A DNA stretch of 64,000 nucleotides, taken from positions 124,001 to 188,000 of the forward strand of contig WNNJ02001112.1 of the NCBI GenBank assembly GCA_012934845.2, in the 5' to 3' direction. This document shows, one piece after another, positions 1 to 11,000 of the stretch; the stretch's first letter is position 1; each line of letters starts with the position of its first letter. The notes under the pieces were generated by a model. It ran no database searches, was not told where the DNA came from, and worked only from the letters and a program-made list of their open reading frames with translations. Source of the stretch: Pomphorhynchus laevis (taxonomy: Eukaryota > Acanthocephala > Palaeacanthocephala > Echinorhynchida > Pomphorhynchidae). The position numbers and the translations under genes are program-made.

Positions 1-2700
1 GACAAAACTGATGCACCTCACAAATTGCTGAATAGACTGATCGCCCTTTGACAAACCCATGAAAACTCAGTGGGATCAAATTACGCTTACATAAATAAAC
101 GCGGATTCTACGCACAAGCACTTTCTCGTAGATGGAAATGAGGGCGTTTTGAATCGAGATGGGCCGCAGATCTTTAGGACAAGTGATCAATTTCTATTTA
201 GGTAAAAAAACTCGAAGGCTGATGTTGATGTCCGCTAAGTCGGAAGGGAAGGCTAATAGCATTGTGATGGCAAAATCCTTTCTCTTACTGTCCGTCAAAA
301 GCTGACAGACTCGAGTGGCACATGGCGCGTTCGATTTGGAGTGCCTGGGAGTGGTTCCCATGAGTTAAGGATATCTGTAGCAGATAAGTCCCTACTCCTG
401 AAGTCACACTAAAACGGGATTGGTTGGGAGATTGAGTAACTCTATAATTATGTAAGGATAGTGACTCCTCTAAAATTGTGTCAAGGCCTATGCTACCAAT
501 TCAAACCAAGGCTCCATCCTTCCAGCAGACAAACTTCTCCTTCTTGAATATCTTCCAGAATGAAGCCTGATAAGGGTTTAGGTAAGCAATTCTTGCAATA
601 TTCCTGCTCAGCTGGAGCCTATATGTAGAGCTCCAGTATTCATTCGAGAGGATCTGTCTGGCGGGAACAGAGATAATGGGAAGGTGTAACATTTTAGCTT
701 GGACCTTGAGTTTTGTTGTAGTGAGATTGTATATTCGACCTTTATAGATAATCGAAAGGATCGCGGTAGCTTGCGAGGAGAGGTAGGAATTAAATTCGGT
801 CAAACTCTCAATTCCAATTCTGGGGAAGAGTTGGATAGCTGCCTGAAAGAACACCACTCTAATAGAGTTAAATTGAAACCTCTTTCTAAGCAACGTATCG
901 TCTTCTAGCCGCCAGAGAATTAGGTTGACGCGAATGCTAAGTGCAAATTGGTTTCAACTACGACATATTATGTAGCATGTCGAGGAGAGAATTTGTTGTA
1001 GAGCAATGAAAGGTGGGGAATGTGGTTTATGAATAAGATAATCAATCCTTGCTCTGCGGAGTGCTGCATTAATCCAACGCTTACCGTTCTTACACTTTGT
1101 AAGAACGGTAAGCGTATTAGCATAGACAATGTCTATATTCGGTCAGGAGAAATCCACAAGAACCGTGACCTCCTGGATCAAATATTGGGGGGGGGCGCCT
1201 TTGACATGTTACTTGGTAACTTCAACGACATAACTGGTCGTTGGATTAATGCAGCACTCTGCAGTGCAAGGATCGACTATCTTATTCATAAACCACATTT
1301 CCCACCTTTCATTGCTCTACAACAAATTCTCTCCTCGACATGCTACATAAGATAAGGGCTGAAGCACCTCCCGAATTCCACTGAAGGATATTCAGTGAAA
1401 AAGGCCCTTGATTACATCCCATTGCGTAAGTATTATCGAAGTGGGACGCCATCCACCTAGTCGCAACTAGAGTCGGAAAGGTCGCCTTTACCGCTTCCCG
1501 TCACGGCAGATGGAGTCGCTTCCCGACGGGCGATATCTTAATTTCCCTCGTTAGCCAGAGCCCAGATCGAATTCTTCCGAGCAAGCTTCAGAGCGGCTAT
1601 GTTCAGCGCTGACCCAGTTCGTTTCTTAGATTTTGGTGGCTGCTTAATATTGTTGATCTTTTCAGAAAGAGGAGAACGAAAAGATTCATCTAATTAACAC
1701 CGATTTTTCAAGGTGGATCATTGATGCCTGATGCTTTTCTTCAAGAAGTTTCAGGATTTCCGTATCCAGCATCCTATCGTATTTCTTGTTAGACGAGACA
1801 GCTTCCACGAAGATAGTCGGTTTTGATGTCACACTCCTGTGTCTCTTTTGGTATGCCTTAAATATTTTACACTTTTTTAAACATGCGGGGTACTTACCAC
1901 CGCAGTTTGCGCAAAATGGCTTACCTTCTCACTTCCCAGGATGTATAGCAGTTGTACCACATACCGCACTTATGAGGTAGAAAACATCGAGCAAACCAAT
2001 GCCCCCCACAGATGGGAATTGTTGCAGTGAGGGTACGTTAGTGAGTCGGTTTCGATTATTAAAAATCTCAAATTATACCCCATAAAAGGATTGCATGTCG
2101 AAATCGACAGTTTTAGAGCTTTATCCACCGGGGCATTGCAGAACGCCACGAAAATGAGTAAGCCTTTAATCCATTTTTAAAGCGAATGTTAGAGATTTTG
2201 TAATCAGTTTCTAGGGCTGATATATCTTCTTCTGAAATGAATGTTGGCATATTGTTTATCTTTATTGTTGCCAGGATTGGTTTGGCAGCAATTATACCTT
2301 GTTCAGAATGCTCGTTTTCAAAGTAGTCGACGTACGACATTGCCAGATCAGGAGTGCATAATCAGATTTTGATCTCAGATTCATAATATTTTATAGCATT
2401 GAATAGGATCCTTCTTTTTAATCAATCGGCAAAGCCTCTTATAAAAACATTGAACATTCTCTGCCTTTCCAGAGGCACCAAAAGTTTGATAATCACCAGA
2501 TTGGATAATTTTGGTACCGGGGGAGTTCTCCCTCAGGAATATATTCAAGATTAGCTAAATCTATACTATCCTCATTTATTGCATTGACAGGAAAATTCGT
2601 TTTCATTAATTTCTTTAAACGCTCCGACGTGCTAAATTTACTCATCCGTTAATAAAGCGTACTCTATTATCTCATAAAAATTTGCAAACATAGCAGTCAA
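1..2700 (-). mobile_element. LINE-A copy 1, rearranged and decayed, cut by window edge
   Basis: This is an APE-type non-LTR retrotransposon on the minus strand. Positions 1-900 encode the reverse-transcriptase N-terminal part of ORF2; pieces such as [13 protein letters not shown] and FNSYLSSQATAILS match the other LINE-A copies. A short endonuclease start lies near 1355-1420. ORF1 remains lie at about 1480-2340. Many stops and frameshifts break both ORFs, and 965-1350 is rearranged (separate entry). The 5' end is near 2700, just before the direct repeat that flanks the next copy. The clade (I, R1 or Jockey group) is not resolved from these pieces. Confidence 0.8.
965..1350. repeat. inverted duplication inside LINE-A copy 1
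   Basis: Positions of about 965-1080 are repeated in reverse complement at about 1235-1350. Both arms are the same endonuclease segment (FNDxxGRWINAAL and NYLIHKP-like). The middle, 1081-1234, continues in the plus sense with a piece ending in the [11 protein letters not shown] motif. At the inner joint a small perfect hairpin (cttaccgttctta, then its complement) marks the breakpoint. This looks like a template switch during reverse transcription, or a local inversion; which one is inference. Confidence 0.75.
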
Positions 2701-2721
2701 ATCGTGGTTTATATGATAAAC

Positions 2722-2775
2722 AGTAAATTTTGTCTTCAATTGAAACTGGGTTTTGCGATGTTAAAATTATAAAAA
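2722..2775 (+). repeat. 54-bp direct repeat, left (possible target-site duplication)
   Basis: This 54-bp stretch recurs at 6422-6475 with two substitutions and brackets LINE-A copy 2. It begins agtaaattttg and ends ttaaaattataaaaa. Confidence 0.75.
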
Positions 2776-4045
2776 AGTTAGTATGTGAAATGAGTTCGCA
2801 GTGAAGTTGTTTGCGGTACATCAATCAATCTCAATTCTGATGCAAAAATGGATGCTGATTCTGTTAGAAATTATGATCTAGAGGTATTTTCTTCTGATAT
2901 TCATACAAAATGCAGGTTGGTGACGTTTATGTATTAGGGGATGGAGAGGTACTTCCTCCCATTCCTTAACTAAAGAATTTAATAATTATCAATAAAAAGA
3001 AACCTATGGAAAGGCATATTCTCTACAACACACTCCTTAGAAAATTTAGTGAGAGATTTTCAAAGAGAGTGATCTTTCACTCGGAAAAGCTTTCTAAAAC
3101 GCAGATAAAAGTTTCTTTTACATCGACCGATTTGTCAAGCGATTAAGTCAAGTTTTTCCATGCCGAGCTATCTGATCTAGGTGAAATCGTAGAGAAAACT
3201 ATCTTTGGGACGGTTAAGATTACCGGCCTCCCCTGTCACCTAGATGAAGCGGATGTTTTGAGTCTTTAGCAAACATAAAAAATTTCTAACTTCAGATCAA
3301 TTGTGAGTAAATCAGATATCCATATTTCTATCGGCTTTTGTTCCACCTCGGTGGATCAAGGGGAAATTCTAACGAATTCTCGATTTAACCCCTTTATGGC
3401 TTTTAATTTAAATTTTACACTGATTGACAGGGACGAGTTTACCTTTCTACACTGCAGACGATGTCACAAATGAGGGTACTGGGCCTACAGCTGCAGTGTG
3501 TCGCCAACCTGTGGGAAATGTGGTCTTTCCAATTGTTCATCACTTCAGGCTAGTCATCTCTGCGTGACCATCCCCGTCGTGCTCGAACTGTGGGGGGAGC
3601 CATCCTGCATGGATCAGGAAGTGTGGATGTTTTAAGGCCTACAAGGCAAAGTTCTTCAAATCAGGCTCATCGCCGAGGTCTGTTTCTACTTCGATTTCCG
3701 CTGCTGCCTCTCCCGTATGGGGGATACTGAATTATTCAAGATTGTGGACGGTCGCATCGCACCCGTTTATAAACAAATGGAAGAACTAATTTCTTAACTT
3801 CTTTGGCTTTATACACAAACAAGACATTGCCAATTTTGACGGTTCAAGCTTCAAACAAAAGGGGGCATCGGCCCACGCCGTCCCTCCCATAAAGATTGGA
3901 AAACTAATGCAGAAACGCTAAGGAAATGAAGATAAAATTGCCCAGGGGCAAGTGCCTACCCCTGTTGAAGCTAGTGGTAGAAAGGGTAATCTTCCTGCAC
4001 CTAGCTACGTCTAGGTAGGCACCCCCATCCAACTAATCCATCACA

Positions 4046-6246
4046 ATGCAGAGTACTCGTGAGCCTTTTTCACTGAATATCCTTCAGTGGAATTCGGGAG
4101 GTGCTTCTGCCCTTAGACTTCTATCGGGTAGAGATGCAGATGTTACCGTCCTTCAGGAGACGCGGTCTATCCGTCTCCTCCAGGACATTACTCGATTTAT
4201 CCCAAAGCACATTTGTTCCCACTATACTTCGTACATAACCGACCTCACTCCTCTTCATCTCAAGGCCTCTTGACCGTAGTTAAGTGCTCCTTGAGGTCCT
4301 CCCTCCTTTTAAACTACTCATGTCCAGCCATGTCGTGCTAGTAGTTTCACTCGGTAAGAATGGTAAACGCATCAGTCTAGCCAATGTCTACATCCGTCCA
4401 GGGGAGATTCACAAGAAATGTGACCTCCTGAATAGTATTATTGACAGCAGCTATGACATAATACTTAAGGATTTCAACGACAGAACTGAGGTGGTTGTTA
4501 AAACCCCTCTGTAGAGAGCAGTCGCGTCAGCAATTGTCCACATATCATGACCTAATTCGTTGGAGAATTGAGGAACATATGTTGCTTCGAAGGATGTTTC
4601 ATTTTGATCCGAATAGAGTGGCCTTCTTTCAAGCGGCTATCTAACTCTTTCCCAGAATAGGAAATGAAAGTCTGACAGAATTTAATACCTACCTCTTTTC
4701 GCAAGCTACCTCGATTTTATCGACTACCTATAAAGGTCGTATATACAATCCCACTCCGACTAAACTCAAGGTCATAGCGAAGTTGCTTAACCTCCCTAAT
4801 CTCTCTGTTTCCGCCAGACAGGTCCTCTCGAATGAATACTGGAGCGCTAGATATAGGTTCCAGCTGGGTAGGGATAGGGCGAGCATTGCTCGCTTTAACC
4901 CTTCTCAATCTTCCTTTTTGAAGATTTTCAAGAAGGAGAAGTTTGTTTGTTGGAAGGATAGGGAATTGGGTTGCATAGATAATGCCGGCCTTGTTAAAGT
5001 TATAGAGAAGTCACTAGCCTTACACAACTATGGAACCACACAATCACCTAAACCGATCCCGCCTTGGTGTAACTTCAGGAGTAGGGACCTGCCTGTTACA
5101 GATATTCTCTACTCTTTGGGTCCACTTCCGGGCACCTCCAATATCGTATTGGTAGCAGGCACCAATATTGGTAAGAGAGTTTTTTTCCTAAGAAAAAATC
5201 CTGCTCATGTCCTAAAGATCTGCGACCTATTTCGATTCAAAATGCCCTCGTCGATTTACGAAAAAGCGCTTGCGCGTAAAATTCGCGACCATTTAAGTAA
5301 GCGTAATTTGATCCCTCCAGGTTTTCATGGGTTCGTCAAAGGTTGCTCGGTCCATTCAGTAGTAGGTGAGGTGGAGCAGTTTTGTCGGAATAATAGTCAT
5401 CGTCTTGTTGTGGCTGTTTTCATTGACGTTTTTGCTCCATTTGACCGCATCTCTATTCCTTTTGTGATCTCTTCTCTCAGGTCCATCGGTTTGCCTGCGA
5501 GAATTGTGAACAGCGATTTTACTATGAAGACGACTCTGATGCACCTCAGTTCTACCCTATTACGGGTGTGCCTCAAGGTTCCCCACTTTCTCCTATCTTT
5601 TTTCTTCTGCCTCAATTAGCTAAAAACTATTTAAACGCGAACAACGTCTTGTTGTGTACGCTGGTCCCCTCAGCTCTGTTCACTGGACACAGGTGCAAAG
5701 ACGTAGTCTTCGACATCAGCTGCTTTGTTATGATTTAATGACCAGCTTCCCAAATCCAATCTTATTTTAAACTCCGCAAAATCGCAGGTGGTAGTTTTTC
5801 ATGGCTCCCCTGCGACGAAGAAAAAATTTAAGAGGCTGGCACTCTCTGCACTCGCCTCCATTTTTGCCTCAGAACCACTCCCTACCTTAACAAGTCGAGT
5901 AAAATACCTGGGGTTCACCGTTTTGGTAAACTGGTCGGCGAAAACTGACCTGGATAGACTCAAACGTATCTTGAAGAGAGCTAGGTGGGCCCTGAGACAG
6001 GCTCAGCATCTGTCAATGAAAGGGAAAACCCAGGTGCGCCTTTGGGGCACTTGGGCTATCTCGGGATTAGCCTTCTTTTCGAGAGAACGTCTCTTAGAGC
6101 AAAGTCTAAGGTTTCTTAAACTCCTCGTCTCTCGATTACCCGGCATAGTTCGCCTCGATTGGATTCGTTGGGTGGTGAAAGACCCAGGTGGTTCAGTTGG
6201 AGGGCGGCGTGTTTGGTTGAGGGACTTAGATCCCCCTGGACCTTAG
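4046..6246 (+). pseudogene. LINE-A ORF2 (APE endonuclease plus reverse transcriptase), broken
   Basis: The frame opens with the endonuclease motif LNILQWNSGG and VLQETRS (4046-4273). It continues in another frame with [12 protein letters not shown] and the FNDR motif (4284-4514). The RT N-terminal half is open at 4783-5619 (FVKGCSVHS, VFIDVFAPFDRIS, which is the palm motif A region). The YADD block, about 5600-5780, is degraded. The C-terminal part is open at 5788-6246 (YLGFTVLVNWSAK, LKRILKRARWALRQ). No RNase H domain is visible. At least four frame changes separate these pieces. It would have nicked target DNA and copied the element RNA. Confidence 0.85.
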
Positions 6247-6301
6247 GCCGTGAAGATGAAGTGAATATACGAAGACTATAAAGGCAAGTCTGAAGATTAT
6301 G

Positions 6302-6372
6302 GGTTAAACTATTGACTGATTTGTTGACTATTGACTGATTTGTTGACTATTGACTGATTTGTTGACTATTGC
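6302..6372 (+). repeat. 19-bp tandem repeat at LINE-A 3' end
   Basis: About 3.5 copies of a 19-bp unit (tattgactgatttgttgac) lie just 3' of the ORF2 stop in copy 2. Other LINE-A copies in the window end instead in an AATAAAG-TTTATTT tail, so this is a local expansion. Confidence 0.85.
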
Positions 6373-6421
6373 TATCATTTATCCTTTTTTATTTATGAAA
6401 ACCTTTATATATTTTTTATTT

Positions 6422-6475
6422 AGTAAATTTTGTTTTCAATTGAAACTGGGTTTTGCGATATTAAAATTATAAAAA
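6422..6475 (+). repeat. 54-bp direct repeat, right
   Basis: Partner of 2722-2775, with two mismatches. It marks the 3' limit of LINE-A copy 2. Confidence 0.75.
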
Positions 6476-6479
6476 GATT

Positions 6480-7245
6480 GTAAAACGGAAAACTTGGAAA
6501 CATCAAATCATAGTTTTTGATGTATTATTAAAATAATAGATGGAAAGTAGATATTGTAATATCTGTACTTAATTTAAAAATACAATACAACCATATCCTT
6601 AGTAACAACATAGCTTTTACTCAACTTTAATTTAAAGATGACAGTTTTTAAAATAATATCAAACGCTAATAAGCATAACTAAATCACATGAAAAGAACTA
6701 AATAAACGTTGGTAGCATAAATATATCGCTCTGATATTCTTTATTTTCTCTTTCTACTTTAATACGATGAATTTCTTTAATAAGATAGCTCTAAAACGAC
6801 GCTAGAAAGTTTTAATATGGACGAACATGATATGGTATTAGATAACACTTTTCTGTTATTTAGTTTCAATTTGGTTGATTTTAAGATTTAAAAATTTAGT
6901 TTCCCTGGCAATAGTTTTAAACAATCATTTATATATATTGATGCTCATTTCGAAGTAGTGAAATAAAGTAGTGAAAAATATAACGCCATCAAATAGCAAT
7001 TGTTATTTAACTGTTAACTTTATTTTATAGATATGCGATTTCAGAAAAAATGTTCAAAACATGAACAAAATACTTATAAACTTAATTTAATTGATTGCTT
7101 TTGTTTGTTCAAACTGCGTTTCAATATAAAAGTATTATATTTTAAGAGAAAACTGAAAAGTGCTTACCTTAATAATTTGTCTCAAATAATGATTAAAAAT
7201 TATTAAAATAAAAGAAGTTTCAAATCATAAAACGTTTATACATCA
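6480..7245. other. AT-rich flank, no gene seen
   Basis: Low-complexity AT-rich sequence without an open frame or recognised repeat. It probably holds distal 5' flanking sequence of the ZNF830 homologue that starts at 7694. Confidence 0.5.
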
Positions 7246-7440
7246 AAACATTATAATTGGCAGAAGCTGCAAATGAAACGAGCAGAAAAAGGAAAGCCGT
7301 TTCGTCATATCTTGGCTCATAAGTAGGAGATAATCTCCATAACTGTGTGCACAAGCATCTAATTGTGCACCTAATGTCGTACAACCTTTTGAAGCATCTA
7401 GGAATCTCTGTACACCCATCAGTGGATTATATCTCCTACT
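7246..7440 (-). other. exon-like open frame on minus strand, unidentified
   Basis: Read on the minus strand, this stretch is open for about 60 codons without matching any LINE in the window (it includes GVQRFLDASKG and SYGDYLLLMSQDM). Its base composition is less AT-rich than its flanks. A 14-bp inverted repeat (AGTAGGAGAT-AATC type) lies at about 7322-7337 and 7426-7441, so a small inverted-repeat element is an alternative. If it is an exon, the gene would be divergent from ZNF830. No splice sites stand out. Confidence 0.25.
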
Positions 7441-7693
7441 GGTGTACCATTAAAGTAAGTTTTAAGATTTCTCCCAGCTATGTTATTGACAAAATCAAAC
7501 TAGTATTCGTACTTCTCTAATTTATAGATGTAAATTAGATTTGTAATTTTAAGCTGTTTTATAGGATTGTAGGTAAAATCCATTTTGTAAAATCCATAAT
7601 TTGTTAACTCATTTTTTGATGAATTACTTTCTAAAATAAACCAAAATTTCTAGTTTAAAAATTTAAAGATATAATTTTAACTGTACGATTCAA

Positions 7694-8081
7694 ATGAGTC
7701 TATCTAGTCGAAAACTGCAGAAAATTAAACAAAATGAAATCGCATCATCTCCGTTTGCAAAGTAAGTTAACTTTACTAATTTATATTAACTATAAAATGT
7801 TTAGATTTGATGCTCGAGGTAATCTATCTTGTATTGTGTGTAAAATTCGAATAAAGAACACACTTCATTGGAACTCCCATTTACACAGCAAGGAGCATAA
7901 AATTGTAAGAGTAAATCACTACAACAATGTGATTAATTTTTTTCAATTACTCAACAGGCCGCTAATCGGTTCAAAGAAGTTATAACTACTCAATCTGTTA
8001 TAAAAGAAAGTTGCGATACATCAACAACAAACAAGAGACAAGCTTCAGATACAACTGTGAATCAAGTTCACCACAAGTCAG
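7694..8081 (+). CDS. ZNF830: ZNF830 exons 1-3 (N-terminus and zinc finger)
   Basis: The ATG at 7694 starts [13 protein letters not shown], followed by the SPFAK motif. Donors are gtaagt (7762) and gtaaga (7905). Introns 1 and 2 are 43 and 53 bp. Exon 3 ends at 8081 on CAG|GTAGTT in phase 1. Reading through that donor instead reaches a stop at 8111, which would give a 107-residue finger-only protein. The spliced reading is preferred because the split codon joins in frame to exon 4, which carries the conserved LPEGFF motif. Confidence 0.9.
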
Positions 8082-11000
8082 GTAGTTTGAAAGATTACAG
8101 TGAAGCGATTTAAATGCTAAATTTAAAATATAAATCAAAACAATTTATATTTATTTTTACGATTACGGCATTAGCTCATTTTTACTAAAGTCGCCGAATT
8201 CAATATGTGCGTTGCAAGCTTGAGGTAACTATCAAATACGTCGATGTTGTAAAATTGATTGCAAAATCAATATTATATTATATTATTGCTACTAAATAAT
8301 CAACTAAATAATCATATTATTTAGTAGCAACGATCGATGAAAAATTGTACGTTTTTTTCCTGATAATGTAACCCGTGAAATATAAAGATCAATTCATATT
8401 TTTGATCACCAAAAATTCAAATTTTAAAAATTAGATCAGCATATGCTACTTTTAATTCTGTACATCGAATTAAATCGGATTTAGCGTAGTTATTACACTC
8501 GTAAGATTACCGGTTAACATTCATCAAAGATGAAAATTAAACTCAAATATTCTTACATTTGTGTAAAGAACTGTAAAGAGAGTTCATACCTGAAGTAATC
8601 TTGCAAAGTTTTATTTAAGTTGAAATTAATTAAATAAGTTAAATCAGCTAACTGAGTCTACGTATTGTTATATAATTATAAAATAAACAAAACATAATAA
8701 TGCTAAATCAAAATTTAATAATTAAATAATAAAATTAATAATTGTTTTTAGATTTTCTATAATTTAAATCAAGTTAGAAAAATAAAAATAAAAATAAATA
8801 AATAAAATTTAAAATAAACGTCATTTTTATGAATTCACTAATAAATAACAGACGTTGTATCAGAATAAGAATTAGAGGTCATCAGGAGGAACTGCTATAG
8901 TTGATAGTTTTAAATAGTTGATAATGTTCCATTATTGATAAAGAATTATTGGAGCTGGATCACAGAAAGGTGGAAATATTTTATTGATATTTCAACAATT
9001 TCTGTTAGCATCTTCAGAAAATTACAATGCTTTTTAAAATGTTTAAAAAATGTTTAAAATGTTTAAATCAAGTTAAAATAAAATAATTGAAATTTTAAAT
9101 AAACGTCATTTTTATAAATTGACTAATAAATAACAGACGTTGTATCAGAATAAGAATTAGAGGTCATCAGGAGGAACTGCTATGCTATCAGGTTTCAGCC
9201 CCTAACTCCTCTACCCAACATAGCAGCGGGGCCAAATACATGCTAATGATGTATTTCCTCTGAAATAACTATCTAGTATCTTATTCTAATACAAAGTATA
9301 TTATTTATTATCCATCCATAAAAATTTGCCACTTAAGAGTTTAAATTTATTCTTTATATTATTGTGTTGATTTATATATTTTACTATTTTCTGCTTGATG
9401 TTATTTTTATAGTAACATAGTTTAAAATATGTATCTATTAAATTATTTAAATGATTTTGAAGAAAGCCAATATCATTACATATTGTTGCAATTCTTAAAA
9501 TTTCATTATTTAATGTATTATATTTTATATTATATGGTATGCATGAATGCTCATGCAAAAATATGTTTCTTGTAAATTTAAATATGTCATCTTTACGATA
9601 TAAATTAATAGTAGTTTTAGTTAATGTTAATTTAATGTTCATATCTAGATATACACCTTCTTTATCATTAATATTGGTTTTGTTAAGAATAAGGCTTTCT
9701 GGATAAATGTGCTCACTAATTGAATAAAAATTATTAGAATTATTACACATATATCATCAATGTATCGAAACATCTATTTCATATATTTATATTGTTTAGA
9801 TTTATTTTTCACACAGTTATGAACAAATTCATATTCTATAAAGCTTAAAAACAAGTCAGCCATAATTGGGCTACTATTACCACCCAGTGGAACACCTTTT
9901 ATTTGTCGAAATATAGATTTCCCTACCTTTAAATAGTTTTGATTAATCAAAATATTTAAGGATTCTATTAATTCAATTTTATCTTATATTTACCTGATGG
10001 TTTGATCTTTAGGTGTTATATATTATATATCGCCTAAATATATAACTCCGGTTTATAAATTTATCTCCGGTTTATAACTCCGGTTTATAAATAAATATTT
10101 ATTTTTTATTAATAATAAATATTTTTTTTATTTATTCAATTTTATCTGCTAAAAATATAGTTTTTGATCAAAATTCAAAATTTCAAAAAATAATAATCAA
10201 ATTTTTATTTTTATTTTTTGAAATAAATGTTGATTTATTGTCGCAACTCCCATGTAAAATAAATATTATGTGCATTATTATACGGTGTAATCTCATTTTC
10301 CTGTGTCTGTTATGTGTTTATATCTGAAGATTTCATTGCAACCGTTAGTAGATAATGTGAAACTTGAGAAAGGTATTGTCTATACATAATTAGTAGAAAT
10401 ACCTTAGTATTACTCTTTCAATTTTGCACTATTAGTTCATTAGCTTCATGATAGGGCAGATAAAGGTAAATGATGATCTTGCTGCATATTGTATATCGCA
10501 ATGCAATATGCCACAAGCTGACTGCAAAAACATAATAATCGCCGCCTTGCTGATTCTTCTCTTATTTAATTAATTTCGCTCACCCAAAAGCGAAAAGGCC
10601 GATTCTGCTAATGATTGCATCTAATATCGACTGACACGATACTGATTAGTCTTTGAATTTCAATAACACGAGGTTTTCAGCAATTTATATTCGGTGACTT
10701 CTGCAGAATGATAAAAATCTCGCATTAAACATAAATAAAGACTCTGTTAAATAATAAGCTACAACTACAAAAAGTTTTTTAAAGATCAGAAAGACAGAAA
10801 AGAAAAACAAAATGTCAGATCTTAATGTCTTCATTTGTCTTCACGGCCTTAGGTCTAGTAGGATCTGAGCCCTCCAGCCAATCTAACACGCCGCTTTCCG
10901 ACTGAACCACCCGGGGTCTTTTACCCCCCCCCCGAAGAATCCAATCGAGGCGGACTATGCTCGGTAATCGCGAGATGATGAGCTTAAGAAACCTCAGTCT

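Larger units (their letters stand above)
2776..6421 (+). mobile_element. LINE-A copy 2, near full length, broken
   Basis: A complete-looking insertion of about 3.65 kb between 54-bp direct repeats. ORF1 remains run from about 2840 to 3960, with two or three Cys/His zinc knuckles near 3450-3640 (CRRCHK, then CGKCGL). ORF2 follows at 4046-6246. The 3' end carries a short 19-bp tandem repeat (6302-6372) and an AT-rich tail. Several stops and frameshifts make it non-functional. It sits beside copy 1, in the opposite orientation. Confidence 0.85.

Noticed and set aside
7734-7985. 83-codon single-exon zinc-finger ORF
   Set aside because: Its first and last parts are intron sequence; splicing gives the ZNF830 frame with conserved SPFAK and finger text.
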